A DNA stretch of 64,000 nt from Nocardioides sp. S5 (GCF_017310035.1 NZ_CP022296.1:620001-684000); one strand, 5' to 3'; positions 26,742-35,848 are shown, counted from the first letter of the stretch. The notes: generated by a model from the letters alone, not told the origin. Numbers and translations: made by a program.

Positions 26742-27691
26742 TGCGCGACCTGCACGTCTTCGCGATCGGGCTGCGCACCCGCTTCCGTGGCATCACGGTG
26801 CGGGAGGGAGTGCTCCTGCGCGGCGAGGCCGGCTGGGGGGAGTGGTCGCCCTTCCTGGAGTACGACGACGCCACCGCGCGGCCGTGGCTGGCGGCCGCCC
26901 GCGAGGCCGCCGACAGGGGCTGGCCGACGCCGCTGCGCGACCGCGTGCCCGTCAACGTCACCGTCCCCGCGACCGACCCCGTGCGAGCGCACGCGATCGT
27001 CACCGCCGGCGGTTGCCGCACCGCCAAGGTCAAGGTCGCCGAGCGCGGTCAGGTGCTGGCCGACGACCTCGCGCGGGTCGAGGCCGTCCGCGACGCGCTC
27101 GGTCCCGACGGGCTGGTCCGGGTCGACGCCAACGGCGCCTGGGACGTCGACGAGGCGGTCCGGGCGATCGCCGCCCTCGACCGGGCTGCTGGCGGGCTGG
27201 AGTACGTCGAGCAGCCGGTCGCCTCGGTCGAGGACCTCGCCGTCGTGCGCCGCCGCGTCTCCGTCCCGATCGCCGCCGACGAGTCGATCCGGCGCGCCGA
27301 GGACCCCTACCGCGTCCGCGACCTCGAGGCGGCCGACATCGCCGTGCTCAAGGTGCAGCCGCTGGGCGGCGTACGCGCCTGCCTGCGGATCGCCGAGGAC
27401 ATCGGGCTGCCCGTGGTCGTCTCGAGCGCCATCGAGTCGAGCATCGGCATCGCCGCCGGCGTCGCCCTCGCGGCCGCCCTGCCCGAGCTCCACCACGCCA
27501 GCGGGCTCGCCACCGTCCAGATGCTCACCGGTGACGTCGTGGCGCAGCCGTTGCTGCCGGTCGACGGCATGCTGGCCGTCGTCCGCCCTGACGTCGACGA
27601 GGCCGCCCTGGCCGGGGTCGCCGCCGCCGACGACCGCGTCGCGCACTGGCGCGCGCGGCTGGCGTCGGTAGGGCAGGATCCCCGGACATGA
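26741..27691 (+). CDS. menC: o-Succinylbenzoate synthase
   Basis: The protein has 316 residues, enolase superfamily. The catalytic lysine pair is in AKVKVAE. Metal ligands are in RVDANGAW, YVEQPVAS and AADESI, and the second lysine is in VLKVQPLGG. It dehydrates SHCHC to o-succinylbenzoate. The ATG is embedded in the menE stop, and the gene overlaps menD by four bases. Confidence 0.94.
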   Translation: MRDLHVFAIGLRTRFRGITVREGVLLRGEAGWGEWSPFLEYDDATARPWLAAAREAADRGWPTPLRDRVPVNVTVPATDPVRAHAIVTAGGCRTAKVKVAERGQVLADDLARVEAVRDALGPDGLVRVDANGAWDVDEAVRAIAALDRAAGGLEYVEQPVASVEDLAVVRRRVSVPIAADESIRRAEDPYRVRDLEAADIAVLKVQPLGGVRACLRIAEDIGLPVVVSSAIESSIGIAAGVALAAALPELHHASGLATVQMLTGDVVAQPLLPVDGMLAVVRPDVDEAALAGVAAADDRVAHWRARLASVGQDPRT

Positions 27692-29292
27692 CCACCCCGT
27701 CGACCGCGCTCGCCCGCACCGTCGTGACCGCGCTCCGCGGGTCCGGGGTGCGCGAGGTGGTGCTCGCGCCCGGCTCGCGCAACGCCCCGCTGTCCTTCGC
27801 GCTGTACGACGCCGCGCAGGCCGGCGGGCTGCGCCTGCACACCCGCATCGACGAGCGCACGGCCGGCTTCCTCGCGCTCGGCCTCGGCAAGGTGACCAGG
27901 CGCCCCGCGGCCGTGGTCTGCACGTCGGGCACGGCGGTGGCCAACCTGCTGCCCGCCGTGGTCGAGGCAGCGCACGCCGGGGTCCCGCTCGTGGTGGTGA
28001 CCGCCGACCGGCCCGCGCGGTTGCGGGGCACCGGCGCCAACCAGACCACCGACCAGGTCGGCATCTTCGGCGCCTTCGCACCGACGCTCGACGTGGCGGC
28101 GGCGGAGCTCGACGAGCTGCTGGCCTTCGTCCGCACCCACGAGTGGGTGCGACCGGTCCACCTCAACGTCCAGCTCGACGACCCGCTGCTGCCCGACGAC
28201 GACGGCTGGGACGGCGGGGACGTGCCCACGTGGGCAGTCACGCTGCAGGCGCCTGCACGGGAGGTAACCGAGCTCGCCCCGGGTCCGCGCACCGTGGTGG
28301 TCGCCGGTGACGACGCCGGCCCGCCGGCCCGCCAGCTCGCGGAGGACGGCAGCTGGCCGCTGCTGGCCGAGCCGTCCAGCGGCTGCCGCACCGGTGACAC
28401 AGTCATCCGCACCTACCGCCTCCTCCTCGGCACCGGGCTGGGCGACCGCATCCAGCGCGTGGTGGTGTTCGGCCACCCGACCCTGTCCCGCCCGGTGGCG
28501 CGCCTGCTCGCCCGCGACGGCGTCGAGGTGGTGTCGGTCCGGCACCGTGGCACCTGGCCGGACCGGCCCTTCCCGGTGTCGGGCGAGCACGACGGTGCCC
28601 GGGTCGCGGTCGCCGACGACCCCGCGTGGCTGGAGGAGTGGCGCCTCGCCGACCGGTCCGCCGGCCGCAGGCTCGACCGGCTCCTCGCCGCGGAGCCCGG
28701 TCTCACCCCCCACGAGGTGGCGGGCGCGGTGAGCCGCGCAGTTCCGCCGGGCGGGCTGCTCGTCGTGGGCGCCTCGAACCCGGTCCGCGACCTGGACCTG
28801 ATGGTCGCGCCCTACGAGGTGGGCGGGCGTCGCAAGGTGATCGCCAACCGCGGCCTGGCGGGGATCGACGGCACCACCAGCACGGCGATCGGCGCCGCGC
28901 TGGGCCGCCCGCAGTCGTCGCGCGCGATCGCGCTGGTCGGCGACGTGACCTTCCTGCACGACACGACCGGGCTGTTCCTCGGTCCCCGCGAGGAGCGCCC
29001 CGACCTCACGATCGTGGTGGTCAACGACGACGGCGGCTCCATCTTCGCCACCCTCGAGCAGGGCGCGCCGGAGCACGCCGACCGCTTCGACACCCTCTTC
29101 GGCACCCCGCACGGCGTCGACCTCGCCAGCCTGTGCGCGGCCGCCCGGATCCCTCACCTGCGTGCCGACAGCCTGCCGGAGCTCGAGCAGGCGCTCGCCT
29201 CGCCGAACGGCGGCATCGAGGTCGTCGAGGCGCGCGTACGCCGCGACAACCGTCGCGAGCTGGACGAAAAGATCCGCGCGCTGGCCCCCTGA
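27688..29292 (+). CDS. menD: 2-succinyl-5-enolpyruvyl-6-hydroxy-3-cyclohexene-1-carboxylate synthase
   Basis: The protein has 534 residues, ThDP-dependent. The catalytic Glu region is TRIDERTAGFLALG, the pyrimidine region CTSGTAVANLLPAV, and the diphosphate-Mg region ALVGDVTFLHDTTGL with VNDDGGSIF. It joins isochorismate and 2-oxoglutarate. The gene order menE-menC-menD is reversed relative to the pathway. The stop codon lies in the loop of a strong terminator. Confidence 0.95.
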   Translation: MTTPSTALARTVVTALRGSGVREVVLAPGSRNAPLSFALYDAAQAGGLRLHTRIDERTAGFLALGLGKVTRRPAAVVCTSGTAVANLLPAVVEAAHAGVPLVVVTADRPARLRGTGANQTTDQVGIFGAFAPTLDVAAAELDELLAFVRTHEWVRPVHLNVQLDDPLLPDDDGWDGGDVPTWAVTLQAPAREVTELAPGPRTVVVAGDDAGPPARQLAEDGSWPLLAEPSSGCRTGDTVIRTYRLLLGTGLGDRIQRVVVFGHPTLSRPVARLLARDGVEVVSVRHRGTWPDRPFPVSGEHDGARVAVADDPAWLEEWRLADRSAGRRLDRLLAAEPGLTPHEVAGAVSRAVPPGGLLVVGASNPVRDLDLMVAPYEVGGRRKVIANRGLAGIDGTTSTAIGAALGRPQSSRAIALVGDVTFLHDTTGLFLGPREERPDLTIVVVNDDGGSIFATLEQGAPEHADRFDTLFGTPHGVDLASLCAAARIPHLRADSLPELEQALASPNGGIEVVEARVRRDNRRELDEKIRALAP

Positions 29293-29313
29293 GGACGGGG
29301 GCCAGCGCGCGGA
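29273..29313. terminator. Terminator between menD and the GH16 gene
   Basis: A perfect 17-bp stem (29273-29289 with 29297-29313) has a 7-base loop that contains the menD stop codon. The arm begins TCCGCGCGCTGG. It lies between convergent genes and can serve both directions. Confidence 0.8.
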
Positions 29314-29346
29314 CCGTGTGGTGCGTCGTCGTTGCCGTTCAGCCGA

Positions 29347-30546
29347 TCAGGCCTGCGGGGTCTCCCACACGCGGACCCAGTCGACGTACATGTGCTGCGG
29401 GAGCTTCTTGTCGCTCATCTCCAGCGCCTCGTAGTCGGAGGCCAGCAGGCTCAGGATGAGGTACTGCTGCTCCTTGGAGACGCGGGCCGACGTGCGCCAG
29501 GTCTCCTTGCCGTCGATGTAGAAGACGATCTTGCTCGGGTCCCACTTGACCGAGAACACGTGGTAGTTCTTCGACCAGCCGTCGCGCTTGTTCTTCAGGA
29601 ACGACTTCGAGTCCTTGATCCACGAGCCGGTCTTGATGAGCTTGTTGCCCTTGTACCAGTGGATGAAGCTCGTGAGGCCGCCCTGCGGGTGCTTGTCGCC
29701 GAAGTACTCGATGACGTCGATCTCGTGGCCGTCGGTGTGCGGGCCGTTCTCGTTGGTCGGCTGCGACCAGAAGCTGGAGTGCTGGCCCTGGTTCTTGTGC
29801 ATCTTGATGCGGGCGGCAGCGACGCCGTACTTGAAGCTGAAGCCGTCCTTGGTGCCGACGTGGCCGTTGAGGCGGTAGGCGATCCGCTTCTTCTCCTTGC
29901 GCGACTTCGCCAGGCACTTGCCCTTGGCCCCGCGGTCCTTGATGACGCTCAGACGCAGCGCGCCCGCGCCGACCTTGACGGCCTTCGGGTCGCCCTTGGA
30001 GCACTTGCGCTTGCTGGTCGGCTCGTAGTCCTGGCCGCGCATGCTCCACACCGGGTTCAGGGTGCTGCCGGAGAACTCGTCGGTGAAGGTCGGGACCAGC
30101 CACTGCGCGGTGTCGGCGGTGTCGCTGGTGACCTTCTTGAGGCCCTTGAACTTCTGGGCGACGACCCGGTAGGTCACGGCCGCGCCACCCTTGGAGGCAA
30201 CGGCGGAGAAGTGGGCGCGGCCCGACCTCTCCTGCTTGGCGGTGCCGACCTTCTTCCACGACGAGCCGTTGAGCTGCTCGAGCACGACCTTGCGGCCGAC
30301 CTTGACCGGCTTGATGGTGGCGGTGACGCCGGCCTTGGCCGAGTTGGCGCTGGCCGTGCGCTTGCCCTGCTGGACGATCTGGGGAAGCACCTCCAGCGAG
30401 ATCTTCTGGTTCGCCTTCTTCGTCACCGCGACCGACGCGGAACGCGTCGCGGGGTCGGTGGCCGACCCGGTCTCGGTCGACAGGAGAAGGGACGCGGGCA
30501 GGAGCAGCGCGGCGACGCTGCCTGCGAGCACGCGGCGTGCAGACAT
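29347..30546 (-). CDS. Secreted glycoside hydrolase family 16 protein
   Basis: The protein has 399 residues from the ATG at 30546; an upstream ATG at 30618 would precede the signal peptide with 24 unlikely residues. A signal peptide (VLAGSVAALLLPASLLLS) is followed by a Lys-rich beta-sandwich-like region of about 130 residues and then the GH16 jelly-roll. The catalytic motif EIDVIE gives nucleophile Glu275, Asp277 and acid/base Glu280. GH16 enzymes cut beta-1,3(4)-glucans and related galactans; specificity is unknown. Confidence 0.92.
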   Translation of the reverse strand: MSARRVLAGSVAALLLPASLLLSTETGSATDPATRSASVAVTKKANQKISLEVLPQIVQQGKRTASANSAKAGVTATIKPVKVGRKVVLEQLNGSSWKKVGTAKQERSGRAHFSAVASKGGAAVTYRVVAQKFKGLKKVTSDTADTAQWLVPTFTDEFSGSTLNPVWSMRGQDYEPTSKRKCSKGDPKAVKVGAGALRLSVIKDRGAKGKCLAKSRKEKKRIAYRLNGHVGTKDGFSFKYGVAAARIKMHKNQGQHSSFWSQPTNENGPHTDGHEIDVIEYFGDKHPQGGLTSFIHWYKGNKLIKTGSWIKDSKSFLKNKRDGWSKNYHVFSVKWDPSKIVFYIDGKETWRTSARVSKEQQYLILSLLASDYEALEMSDKKLPQHMYVDWVRVWETPQA

Positions 30547-30672
30547 GTGAACTCTCTTCGTCTCGGGTGCGATTCGGTGTTTCCCCCAGGGCACTCCACC
30601 CAGTCGGGAGCTGGTCACACCTTAACCTTGCGTCCCACCCGTCGGGCGATTCCCCGCCGGTTGCCCCGGGCC

Positions 30673-30678
30673 TAGTCT
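30673..30678 (+). promoter_or_regulatory. -10 element, leaderless start of the MBL hydrolase gene
   Basis: TAGTCT, six bases before the GTG at 30685. Confidence 0.5.
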
Positions 30679-30684
30679 GGGCAC

Positions 30685-31320
30685 GTGCAGATCACCAAGC
30701 TCGGCCACGCCTGCGTCCGTGTCCAGGGCGACGGCGGTGTCGTCGTCATCGACCCGGGCGTCTTCACCGACCCCTCGGCGCTCGACGGCGCCGACGCGGT
30801 GCTCATCACCCACGAGCACGCCGACCACGTGCACCCCGACCACCTGCGCGGCACCGACGTGGGCATCTGGACGATCGAGGCGGTCGCCCGACTGCTCCGT
30901 GACCAGGCTCCTGACGTCGCGGCGCGGGTCACCGTCGTACGCCCCGGCGACCGCCTCGAGGTCGCGGGCACGTCGGTGGAGGTGGTGGGCGAGAAGCACG
31001 CCGTGATCCACCCCGACTACGACCGCTTCGACAACTCCGGCTACGTCCTGGAGTCCGGTGGCACCAGCGTCTACCACCCCGGCGACGCCCTCACCGCGCC
31101 CGGACGACCCGTCGACGTGCTGCTGGCGCCGGTGAGCGCACCGTGGCTGAAGGTGTCGGAGGCGGTCGACTTCGTGCGCGAGGTGGGCGCGCCCACGTCG
31201 CTCGGCATCCACGACCGCATCTACAGCGACGTCGGCCTCGACATGGTGGCCTCGCACATGGCCAACCTGCTCCCCGCCGGGCAGTCCTTCGAGCGCCGCG
31301 AGCCCGGCCAGCGGCTCTGA
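30685..31320 (+). CDS. MBL-fold metal-dependent hydrolase (UlaG-like)
   Basis: The protein has 211 residues. The metal motif HEHADH is at residues 43-48, with further ligands at GEKHAVIH, YHPGDAL and GIHDRIY. The start MQITKLGHACVRV is typical of the small UlaG/RNase-Z-like group. The substrate is unknown. It is a single gene with its own leaderless promoter, convergent with menF. Confidence 0.86.
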   Translation: MQITKLGHACVRVQGDGGVVVIDPGVFTDPSALDGADAVLITHEHADHVHPDHLRGTDVGIWTIEAVARLLRDQAPDVAARVTVVRPGDRLEVAGTSVEVVGEKHAVIHPDYDRFDNSGYVLESGGTSVYHPGDALTAPGRPVDVLLAPVSAPWLKVSEAVDFVREVGAPTSLGIHDRIYSDVGLDMVASHMANLLPAGQSFERREPGQRL

Positions 31321-31341
31321 CCGCGAGGGCGCCGGTGGGAG

Positions 31342-32592
31342 TCAGCCGGCGCTGAGCGCGTCGCGCACCGGGACGAACTTGGCCTGCGACTCGGCGAGCT
31401 CGGCCTCGGGGTCGGAGCTGGCGACGATGCCGCACCCGGCGAAGAGGCGTACGCCCTCCTCGATGACCATCGCCGAGCGCAGCGCGATGCCCCACTCGCC
31501 GTCGCCCGAGGCGTCCATCCAGCCGACCGGACCGGCGTAGCGGTCGCGCGGCATGCCCTCGATCTCGTCGATCAGCCGGATCGCTGCGGGTGTCGGGGTG
31601 CCGCCGACGGCGGCCGAGGGGTGCAGCGACTCCGCGAGCTCCAGCGACGTCGCCTCGTCGTGGACGACGCCGTTGACGTCCGTGGCCAGGTGCATCACGT
31701 TGGGCAGGTGGAGGACGAACGGCGCCTCCGGCACGTTCATCGACGAGCAGTGCGGCTCCAGGGCATCGGCGACCGAGCGCACGGCGTACTCGTGCTCCTC
31801 GAGGTCCTTCGACGAGCGCGCGAGCGTGGCCGCGAGCGCCAGGTCGCGGTCGTCGTCACCCGTACGCCGGATCGTGCCGGCCAGCACCCGCGAGGTCACC
31901 AGCCCGCGCTCGCGCCGCACCAGCATCTCGGGGGTGGCGCCGAAGATGCCGTCGACGTGGAAGGTCCAGCACATCTCGTAGTGCTCGGCCAGGCGGTGCA
32001 GCGGCCAACGCACGTCGAGGGGGACGTCGGTGGTGGCGATCAGGTCGCGGGCCAGGACCACCTTCTCCAGGTCGCCCGCCGCGATGCGTCCGACGGCCTC
32101 CGCGACGACCGACATCCACTCCTCGCCGTTGAGCGCTCCGTCGGAGAAGACGAGGCCAACGGGCGGGTCGGGCGGGGTGGCGGTGGTCAGCGTCGGCTCC
32201 TCGACCGAGACGGTGGTGAGCCAGGTGCGGTCACCGCGCCGGCCCAGGACGACCTGCGGGATCACCAGCACCGACTCGCCGGGATCGTCGGCGAACGCGA
32301 AGGCTCCGAAGCACACCAGCCCGGTGCCGGGCTCGTTGACGCGGTCGTCGACCTCGGCGCGGGCGACGGTCTCGGCCCACCACTTCACCGCGTCGCTGAA
32401 CCGGGTGGGGCCGGAGGTCTCCAGGCGGGCGGCGACGCCCCAGCCCACCAGGCCCTCGCCGCGGCGCAGCCAGCTGACCGGCTCCTCACGCGGCAGCAGG
32501 TCGAGGAGCGGGAGGTCCGCCAGGTCCACCGGCACGGTGCGCACCACGAGGGGCGCGGCAGGTCCGGGGACGGCGGACGCGGGGGTCGTCAC
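31342..32592 (-). CDS. menF: Isochorismate synthase
   Basis: The protein has 416 residues from the GTG at 32592. The C-terminal chorismate-binding domain has SSKDLEEHEYAVRSV, LHPSAAVGGTPTPAAI, and the final GWMDASGDGEWGIALRSAM. It converts chorismate to isochorismate for MenD. A siderophore (EntC) role is possible in principle, but the only isochorismate-using genes seen here are men genes. It is divergent from the degenerate AMP-binding gene. Confidence 0.92.
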   Translation of the reverse strand: MTTPASAVPGPAAPLVVRTVPVDLADLPLLDLLPREEPVSWLRRGEGLVGWGVAARLETSGPTRFSDAVKWWAETVARAEVDDRVNEPGTGLVCFGAFAFADDPGESVLVIPQVVLGRRGDRTWLTTVSVEEPTLTTATPPDPPVGLVFSDGALNGEEWMSVVAEAVGRIAAGDLEKVVLARDLIATTDVPLDVRWPLHRLAEHYEMCWTFHVDGIFGATPEMLVRRERGLVTSRVLAGTIRRTGDDDRDLALAATLARSSKDLEEHEYAVRSVADALEPHCSSMNVPEAPFVLHLPNVMHLATDVNGVVHDEATSLELAESLHPSAAVGGTPTPAAIRLIDEIEGMPRDRYAGPVGWMDASGDGEWGIALRSAMVIEEGVRLFAGCGIVASSDPEAELAESQAKFVPVRDALSAG

Positions 32593-32600
32593 GAGGCGGC

Positions 32601-32606
32601 AGCCTA
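32601..32606 (-). promoter_or_regulatory. -10 element of menF
   Basis: TAGGCT on the minus strand, eight bases before the GTG at 32592. The leader is two bases at most. Confidence 0.4.
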
Positions 32607-32711
32607 CGCCGGTGGTCCGAACCGCTCGCGCGCAGATGGCGCAAAGCGTGAACAGGGCGGCGGGTGCTGACCTAGGTTGCGGCGGTACACCAGGGAGTGA
32701 AGGGGACATCC

Positions 32712-33899
32712 GTGCCTGCTCAGGAATCGCCGCTCACGCGGCTCACGCGCCACGCCCGCGCACGCGCCCTCGAGGTCGCCGTCGCCGAGCCGAGCGGCGC
32801 GTCCTGGTCGACGCTGACCTGGAACGAGCTCTACCGCCGCGTCATCGACGGCGCCGCCGGCATGATCGAGGCCGGGGTCGATCCCGGCTCGGTCGTCGTC
32901 ATCCGGGTGCCCACCGGCATCCGGCTGCTCGAGCTCGAGCTCGCCACCCGCATCGCCGGCGCCGTGCCGCTGCTGCTGCCCGAGCACCTCGACCCTGCCG
33001 AGGTCGCGCGACTCCTCGACGAGATCGAGGTGCGCCTGGTGATCGTCGACCACGAGAGCCGCCTGGCCCTGCTGCGCCGCGCGGCCCTCGCCGAGGCACA
33101 GCTCTTCGAGTGCGACGACCGCTCCTGGGAGCGGCTGCGCGGGATGGGCCTCGAGCGCCGCAAGCGCCAGCCCGACGTGCTGGCCTGGGTGGACGGCGTA
33201 CGCGCCGACGCCCCGAGCAGCGCCGTGCTCGGCCTGCCGCGGGAGAAGGGCCCGGCCTGGCTCTTCCGCCCCGAGTCGTCCGGCGCGCTGTCCGACCTCG
33301 CCGCCGACGACGTCGTCGTGCTCACCGGCGAGGCCGCCGACCGCTTCACCACCGTCGTGCGCGACGCGCACCTCAGTGCCGGCTGCGTCCTGGTCTGGGT
33401 CGAGCGTCCCGAGCGGCTCGAGGCGGCGCTCGCGCACTTCTCGCCCACCCACGTCCTGCTCGACCACACCGTCGCCCGCGTCCTGGAGGACCTCATCGAG
33501 GCGGGCACCGTCGACGGCGCCCCCTGGCACCCGACCCCGCGGGAGGTCCTCGAGGCGACCTCGGCGCGCGTGGCGGAGGCTCGCCTGGGGTCGCGTGGCC
33601 GCAGGCTCGCCGACGAGGTCTCCGCCCTCGTGCCGTGGTGGGGCGGTCGGGTCCGCGTGCTCGCCCTGGACGCGCGGGTGAACCGCACGATCAGCGGTCT
33701 GGCCACCACCCTGGGCATCCGCGTCGGTCGGATCGCGCACCACCCCGCGATCCGGTTGGACCTGGGCCGGGAGCACGCCGTGGTGCAGGTTCCCGCGGCG
33801 CCGACCGCCGAGGCGGCCTCGGAGCTGCTGCCGCGGCGCGGCGGCCGCACCAGCGACCTCGACAGCGCCTTCTCCCTCGCGGGCGCACCCGGGAGCTGA
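32712..33899 (+). CDS. Degenerate adenylate-forming (AMP-binding) fold protein, probably not a ligase
   Basis: The protein has 395 residues from the GTG at 32712, which has AAGGGG seven bases upstream; GTG at 32697 has no spaced ribosome site. Residues about 20-112 read like the start of an acyl-CoA ligase (STLTWNELYRRVIDGAAG, GVDPGSVVVIRVPTG, AGAVPLLLPEHLDPAEV). Where the P-loop should be (about 200-222) the sequence is VVVLTGEAADRFTTVV, with no Ser/Thr/Gly-rich loop and no PKG. Where GYGLTE is expected it reads VGRIAHHPAIRL. There is no C-terminal lysine domain. The fold call is inference; the function is unknown. It is divergent from menF. Confidence 0.7.
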   Translation: MPAQESPLTRLTRHARARALEVAVAEPSGASWSTLTWNELYRRVIDGAAGMIEAGVDPGSVVVIRVPTGIRLLELELATRIAGAVPLLLPEHLDPAEVARLLDEIEVRLVIVDHESRLALLRRAALAEAQLFECDDRSWERLRGMGLERRKRQPDVLAWVDGVRADAPSSAVLGLPREKGPAWLFRPESSGALSDLAADDVVVLTGEAADRFTTVVRDAHLSAGCVLVWVERPERLEAALAHFSPTHVLLDHTVARVLEDLIEAGTVDGAPWHPTPREVLEATSARVAEARLGSRGRRLADEVSALVPWWGGRVRVLALDARVNRTISGLATTLGIRVGRIAHHPAIRLDLGREHAVVQVPAAPTAEAASELLPRRGGRTSDLDSAFSLAGAPGS

Positions 33900-33901
33900 G
33901 G

Positions 33902-34924
33902 TCAGGACCGGTAGACGATCACCTTGTCGCCGAGCCTGACCTGGTCGAACAGCCACGCCACCGCCGCCCGGTCGCGGACGTTGACGCAGCCGTGCGACGC
34001 CCCGTTGTAGCCGTTGGCGGCGAAGTCGGGGGAGTAGTGCACGGCCTGGCCCCCGGAGAAGAACATCGCGAACGGCATCGGGGTGTCGTAGAGGCTCGAG
34101 ACGTGGTCGCGCGACTTGCGGAAGACCGCGAACGCGCCCTCGCGCGTCGGCAGCTCGTCGGACCCGAACCGGACCTCGACGGTCTTCAGCACCACGCCGT
34201 CGACCACCCAGCGCAGCGAGCGCGACGACTTGTCGACGCACATCGCGCGGCCCGTCGTGCAGCGCGGGTCGAGGGCGGGTCCCTGCGGCACGATGTTGAA
34301 CAGCTCCGCCTTCGTGGGCGTGCTGGTCATGTCCTTCAGGCGCGTCAGGGTGCGTCGGTCGACCTGGCCGGTGACCGGGATCCGGCGCTTGGCCTGGAAG
34401 CCCCGCACGGCCACGACGGTGGAGCGCGCGTAGCGGCCCGTCACCCGGCCGTCGTACCACCGGACCTGCTTGAGTCGCGCCTGCACCTGACGCACCCACA
34501 TCCCGGTGTCGCCGCGCTCGAGCAGGGCGCGACCGGGTGTGTAGACGTTGTGCAGCGCCTCCGTCGTCGGCTGCGCGGTGAGCGAGACGACCTTGAGCCA
34601 GGTGCGCTCGTCGACGACCCCGTCGGCGGTCCACCCACGGCGCCGCTGGAAGGTCGCCACCCCGGTGCGGGTCTCCTCGTCGAAGCGGTTGGTCACCACC
34701 TCGGAGTGCAGGTCGAGCTGGTGCAGCCGGCTCTGCAGCACGCGCACCCGCCACCCGCTGTCGCCGGGCCGCATCGGATCGAAGCCCCGCACGGACGCAC
34801 CGCTCGACGGCGCGGCCGCCGACGGGGACGGGCCGACGGCGCTGAGCACCGCGACGGTGCAGAGCAGGGCGAGCAGGAGCGAGACGGCGCGCGACGAGCT
34901 GCGCGACGAGGTGTGGTGCGGCAT
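33902..34924 (-). CDS. L,D-transpeptidase with two peptidoglycan-binding domains
   Basis: The protein has 340 residues from the ATG at 34924, with GGAGG seven bases upstream. A signal peptide (SLLLALLCTVAVLSAV) is followed by two PG_binding_1-like repeats (around SGWRVRVLQSRLHQLD and TGMWVRQVQARLKQV) and a C-terminal YkuD domain with catalytic Cys313 in NGASHGCVNVRD. It forms 3-3 peptidoglycan crosslinks or attaches proteins to the wall. Its stop is 3 bp from the convergent preceding gene. Confidence 0.92.
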   Translation of the reverse strand: MPHHTSSRSSSRAVSLLLALLCTVAVLSAVGPSPSAAAPSSGASVRGFDPMRPGDSGWRVRVLQSRLHQLDLHSEVVTNRFDEETRTGVATFQRRRGWTADGVVDERTWLKVVSLTAQPTTEALHNVYTPGRALLERGDTGMWVRQVQARLKQVRWYDGRVTGRYARSTVVAVRGFQAKRRIPVTGQVDRRTLTRLKDMTSTPTKAELFNIVPQGPALDPRCTTGRAMCVDKSSRSLRWVVDGVVLKTVEVRFGSDELPTREGAFAVFRKSRDHVSSLYDTPMPFAMFFSGGQAVHYSPDFAANGYNGASHGCVNVRDRAAVAWLFDQVRLGDKVIVYRS

Positions 34925-34946
34925 GAGGTTCCTCCCCCGGGGAGCC

Positions 34947-34964
34947 GTCGACCGGGTGGTCGAC
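34947..34964. promoter_or_regulatory. Perfect palindrome in the L,D-transpeptidase leader
   Basis: GTCGACC-GGGT-GGTCGAC lies between the ribosome site and a -10-like TATGAT (minus strand, 34971-34976). It could be an operator or a leader hairpin; no regulator can be named. Confidence 0.45.
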
Positions 34965-35025
34965 GCGTCGATCATAAGGACGCGCTCGGACACCCCCGCG
35001 TTGCACGGCCTCAGGCTGGGACGCC

Positions 35026-35031
35026 TACGCT
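35026..35031 (+). promoter_or_regulatory. -10 element, leaderless start of menG
   Basis: TACGCT, six bases before the GTG at 35038. Confidence 0.5.
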
Positions 35032-35037
35032 CGGCGC

Positions 35038-35727
35038 GTGGCCCGCGCTGACCTGGACAAGCAACCGACCGACGTACGTCGCATGTTCGACACCGTCGCG
35101 AAGCGCTACGACCTCACCAACGACCTCATGACGGCCGGGATCCAGCGCAGCTGGCGGCGCTCGATGGTCGCGGCGGTCGGGCCTCGTCGGGGCGACCTGG
35201 TGCTCGACCTCGCCGCCGGCACGGGCTGCTCCAGCGAGCCCTTCGCCGCCTACGGCGCCACCGCTGTGCCGTGCGACTTCTCCGTGGGGATGCTGCAGCA
35301 GGGCCGCAAGGACCGACCGGGCCTTCCCTTCGTGGCCGGCGACGGCACGCGGCTGCCGTTCCTCGACGACACCTTCGACGCCGTCACCATCTCCTACGGC
35401 CTGCGCAACTTCGTCGACCCGGTGAAGGGCCTGAGGGAGATGCTCCGCGTCACCCGCCCCGGCGGTCGGCTCGTCGTGTGCGAGTTCAGCACCCCGACCA
35501 ACGGCGCGTTCCGGTCGCTCTACATGGACGGCTTCATGCGCGCGCTGCCGCGGATCGCATCGGTGACCGCCAGCGCGAGCGACGCCTACGTCTACCTCGC
35601 CGAGTCGATCCTCGCCTGGCCCGACCAGGCCGGGCTCGCCGACCTGGTCGCCGAGGCGGGCTGGAAGAACCCGGAGTGGCGCAACCTCACCGGCGGCATC
35701 GTGGCCCTGCACCGCGCGACCGCCTGA
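35038..35727 (+). CDS. menG: Demethylmenaquinone methyltransferase
   Basis: The protein has 229 residues of the UbiE/COQ5 family. The N-terminal [18 protein letters not shown], the SAM loop [15 protein letters not shown] and the segment [18 protein letters not shown] are diagnostic. It methylates demethylmenaquinone, the last step of the pathway. It lies directly before the nuo operon, separated by a hairpin. Confidence 0.94.
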   Translation: MARADLDKQPTDVRRMFDTVAKRYDLTNDLMTAGIQRSWRRSMVAAVGPRRGDLVLDLAAGTGCSSEPFAAYGATAVPCDFSVGMLQQGRKDRPGLPFVAGDGTRLPFLDDTFDAVTISYGLRNFVDPVKGLREMLRVTRPGGRLVVCEFSTPTNGAFRSLYMDGFMRALPRIASVTASASDAYVYLAESILAWPDQAGLADLVAEAGWKNPEWRNLTGGIVALHRATA

Positions 35728-35730
35728 ACG

Positions 35731-35772
35731 CCTGCGTGATTTAGCGCACGCGATCGTGCCTAAATCCGCAGG
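35731..35772. terminator. Long imperfect hairpin after menG
   Basis: Three paired blocks (CCTGCG/CGCAGG, ATTTAG/CTAAAT, CACG/CGTG) surround a 4-base loop with small bulges. It begins 4 bp after the menG stop. There is no T-run after it. It may be a terminator or a short dispersed repeat. Confidence 0.5.
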
Positions 35773-35805
35773 TCAGCGCGGGTGAGGCAGGTCGCCACCC
35801 CGACG

Positions 35806-35834
35806 TGACGCACGCCGCACCGGAGTCCTAGACT
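35806..35834 (+). promoter_or_regulatory. Promoter of the nuo operon
   Basis: TGACGC (35806-35811) and TAGACT (35829-35834) are 17 bases apart. The predicted transcription start near 35841 leaves a leader of about 77 nt before nuoA. Confidence 0.45.
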
Positions 35835-35848
35835 GTGGCCCGCGCCAC

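Noticed and set aside
32030..35131. 1,033-codon plus-strand open frame
   Set aside because: It spans menF (antisense), the AMP-binding-like gene, the transpeptidase (antisense) and the menG start. Its residues are Arg/Pro/Ala-rich without any domain.
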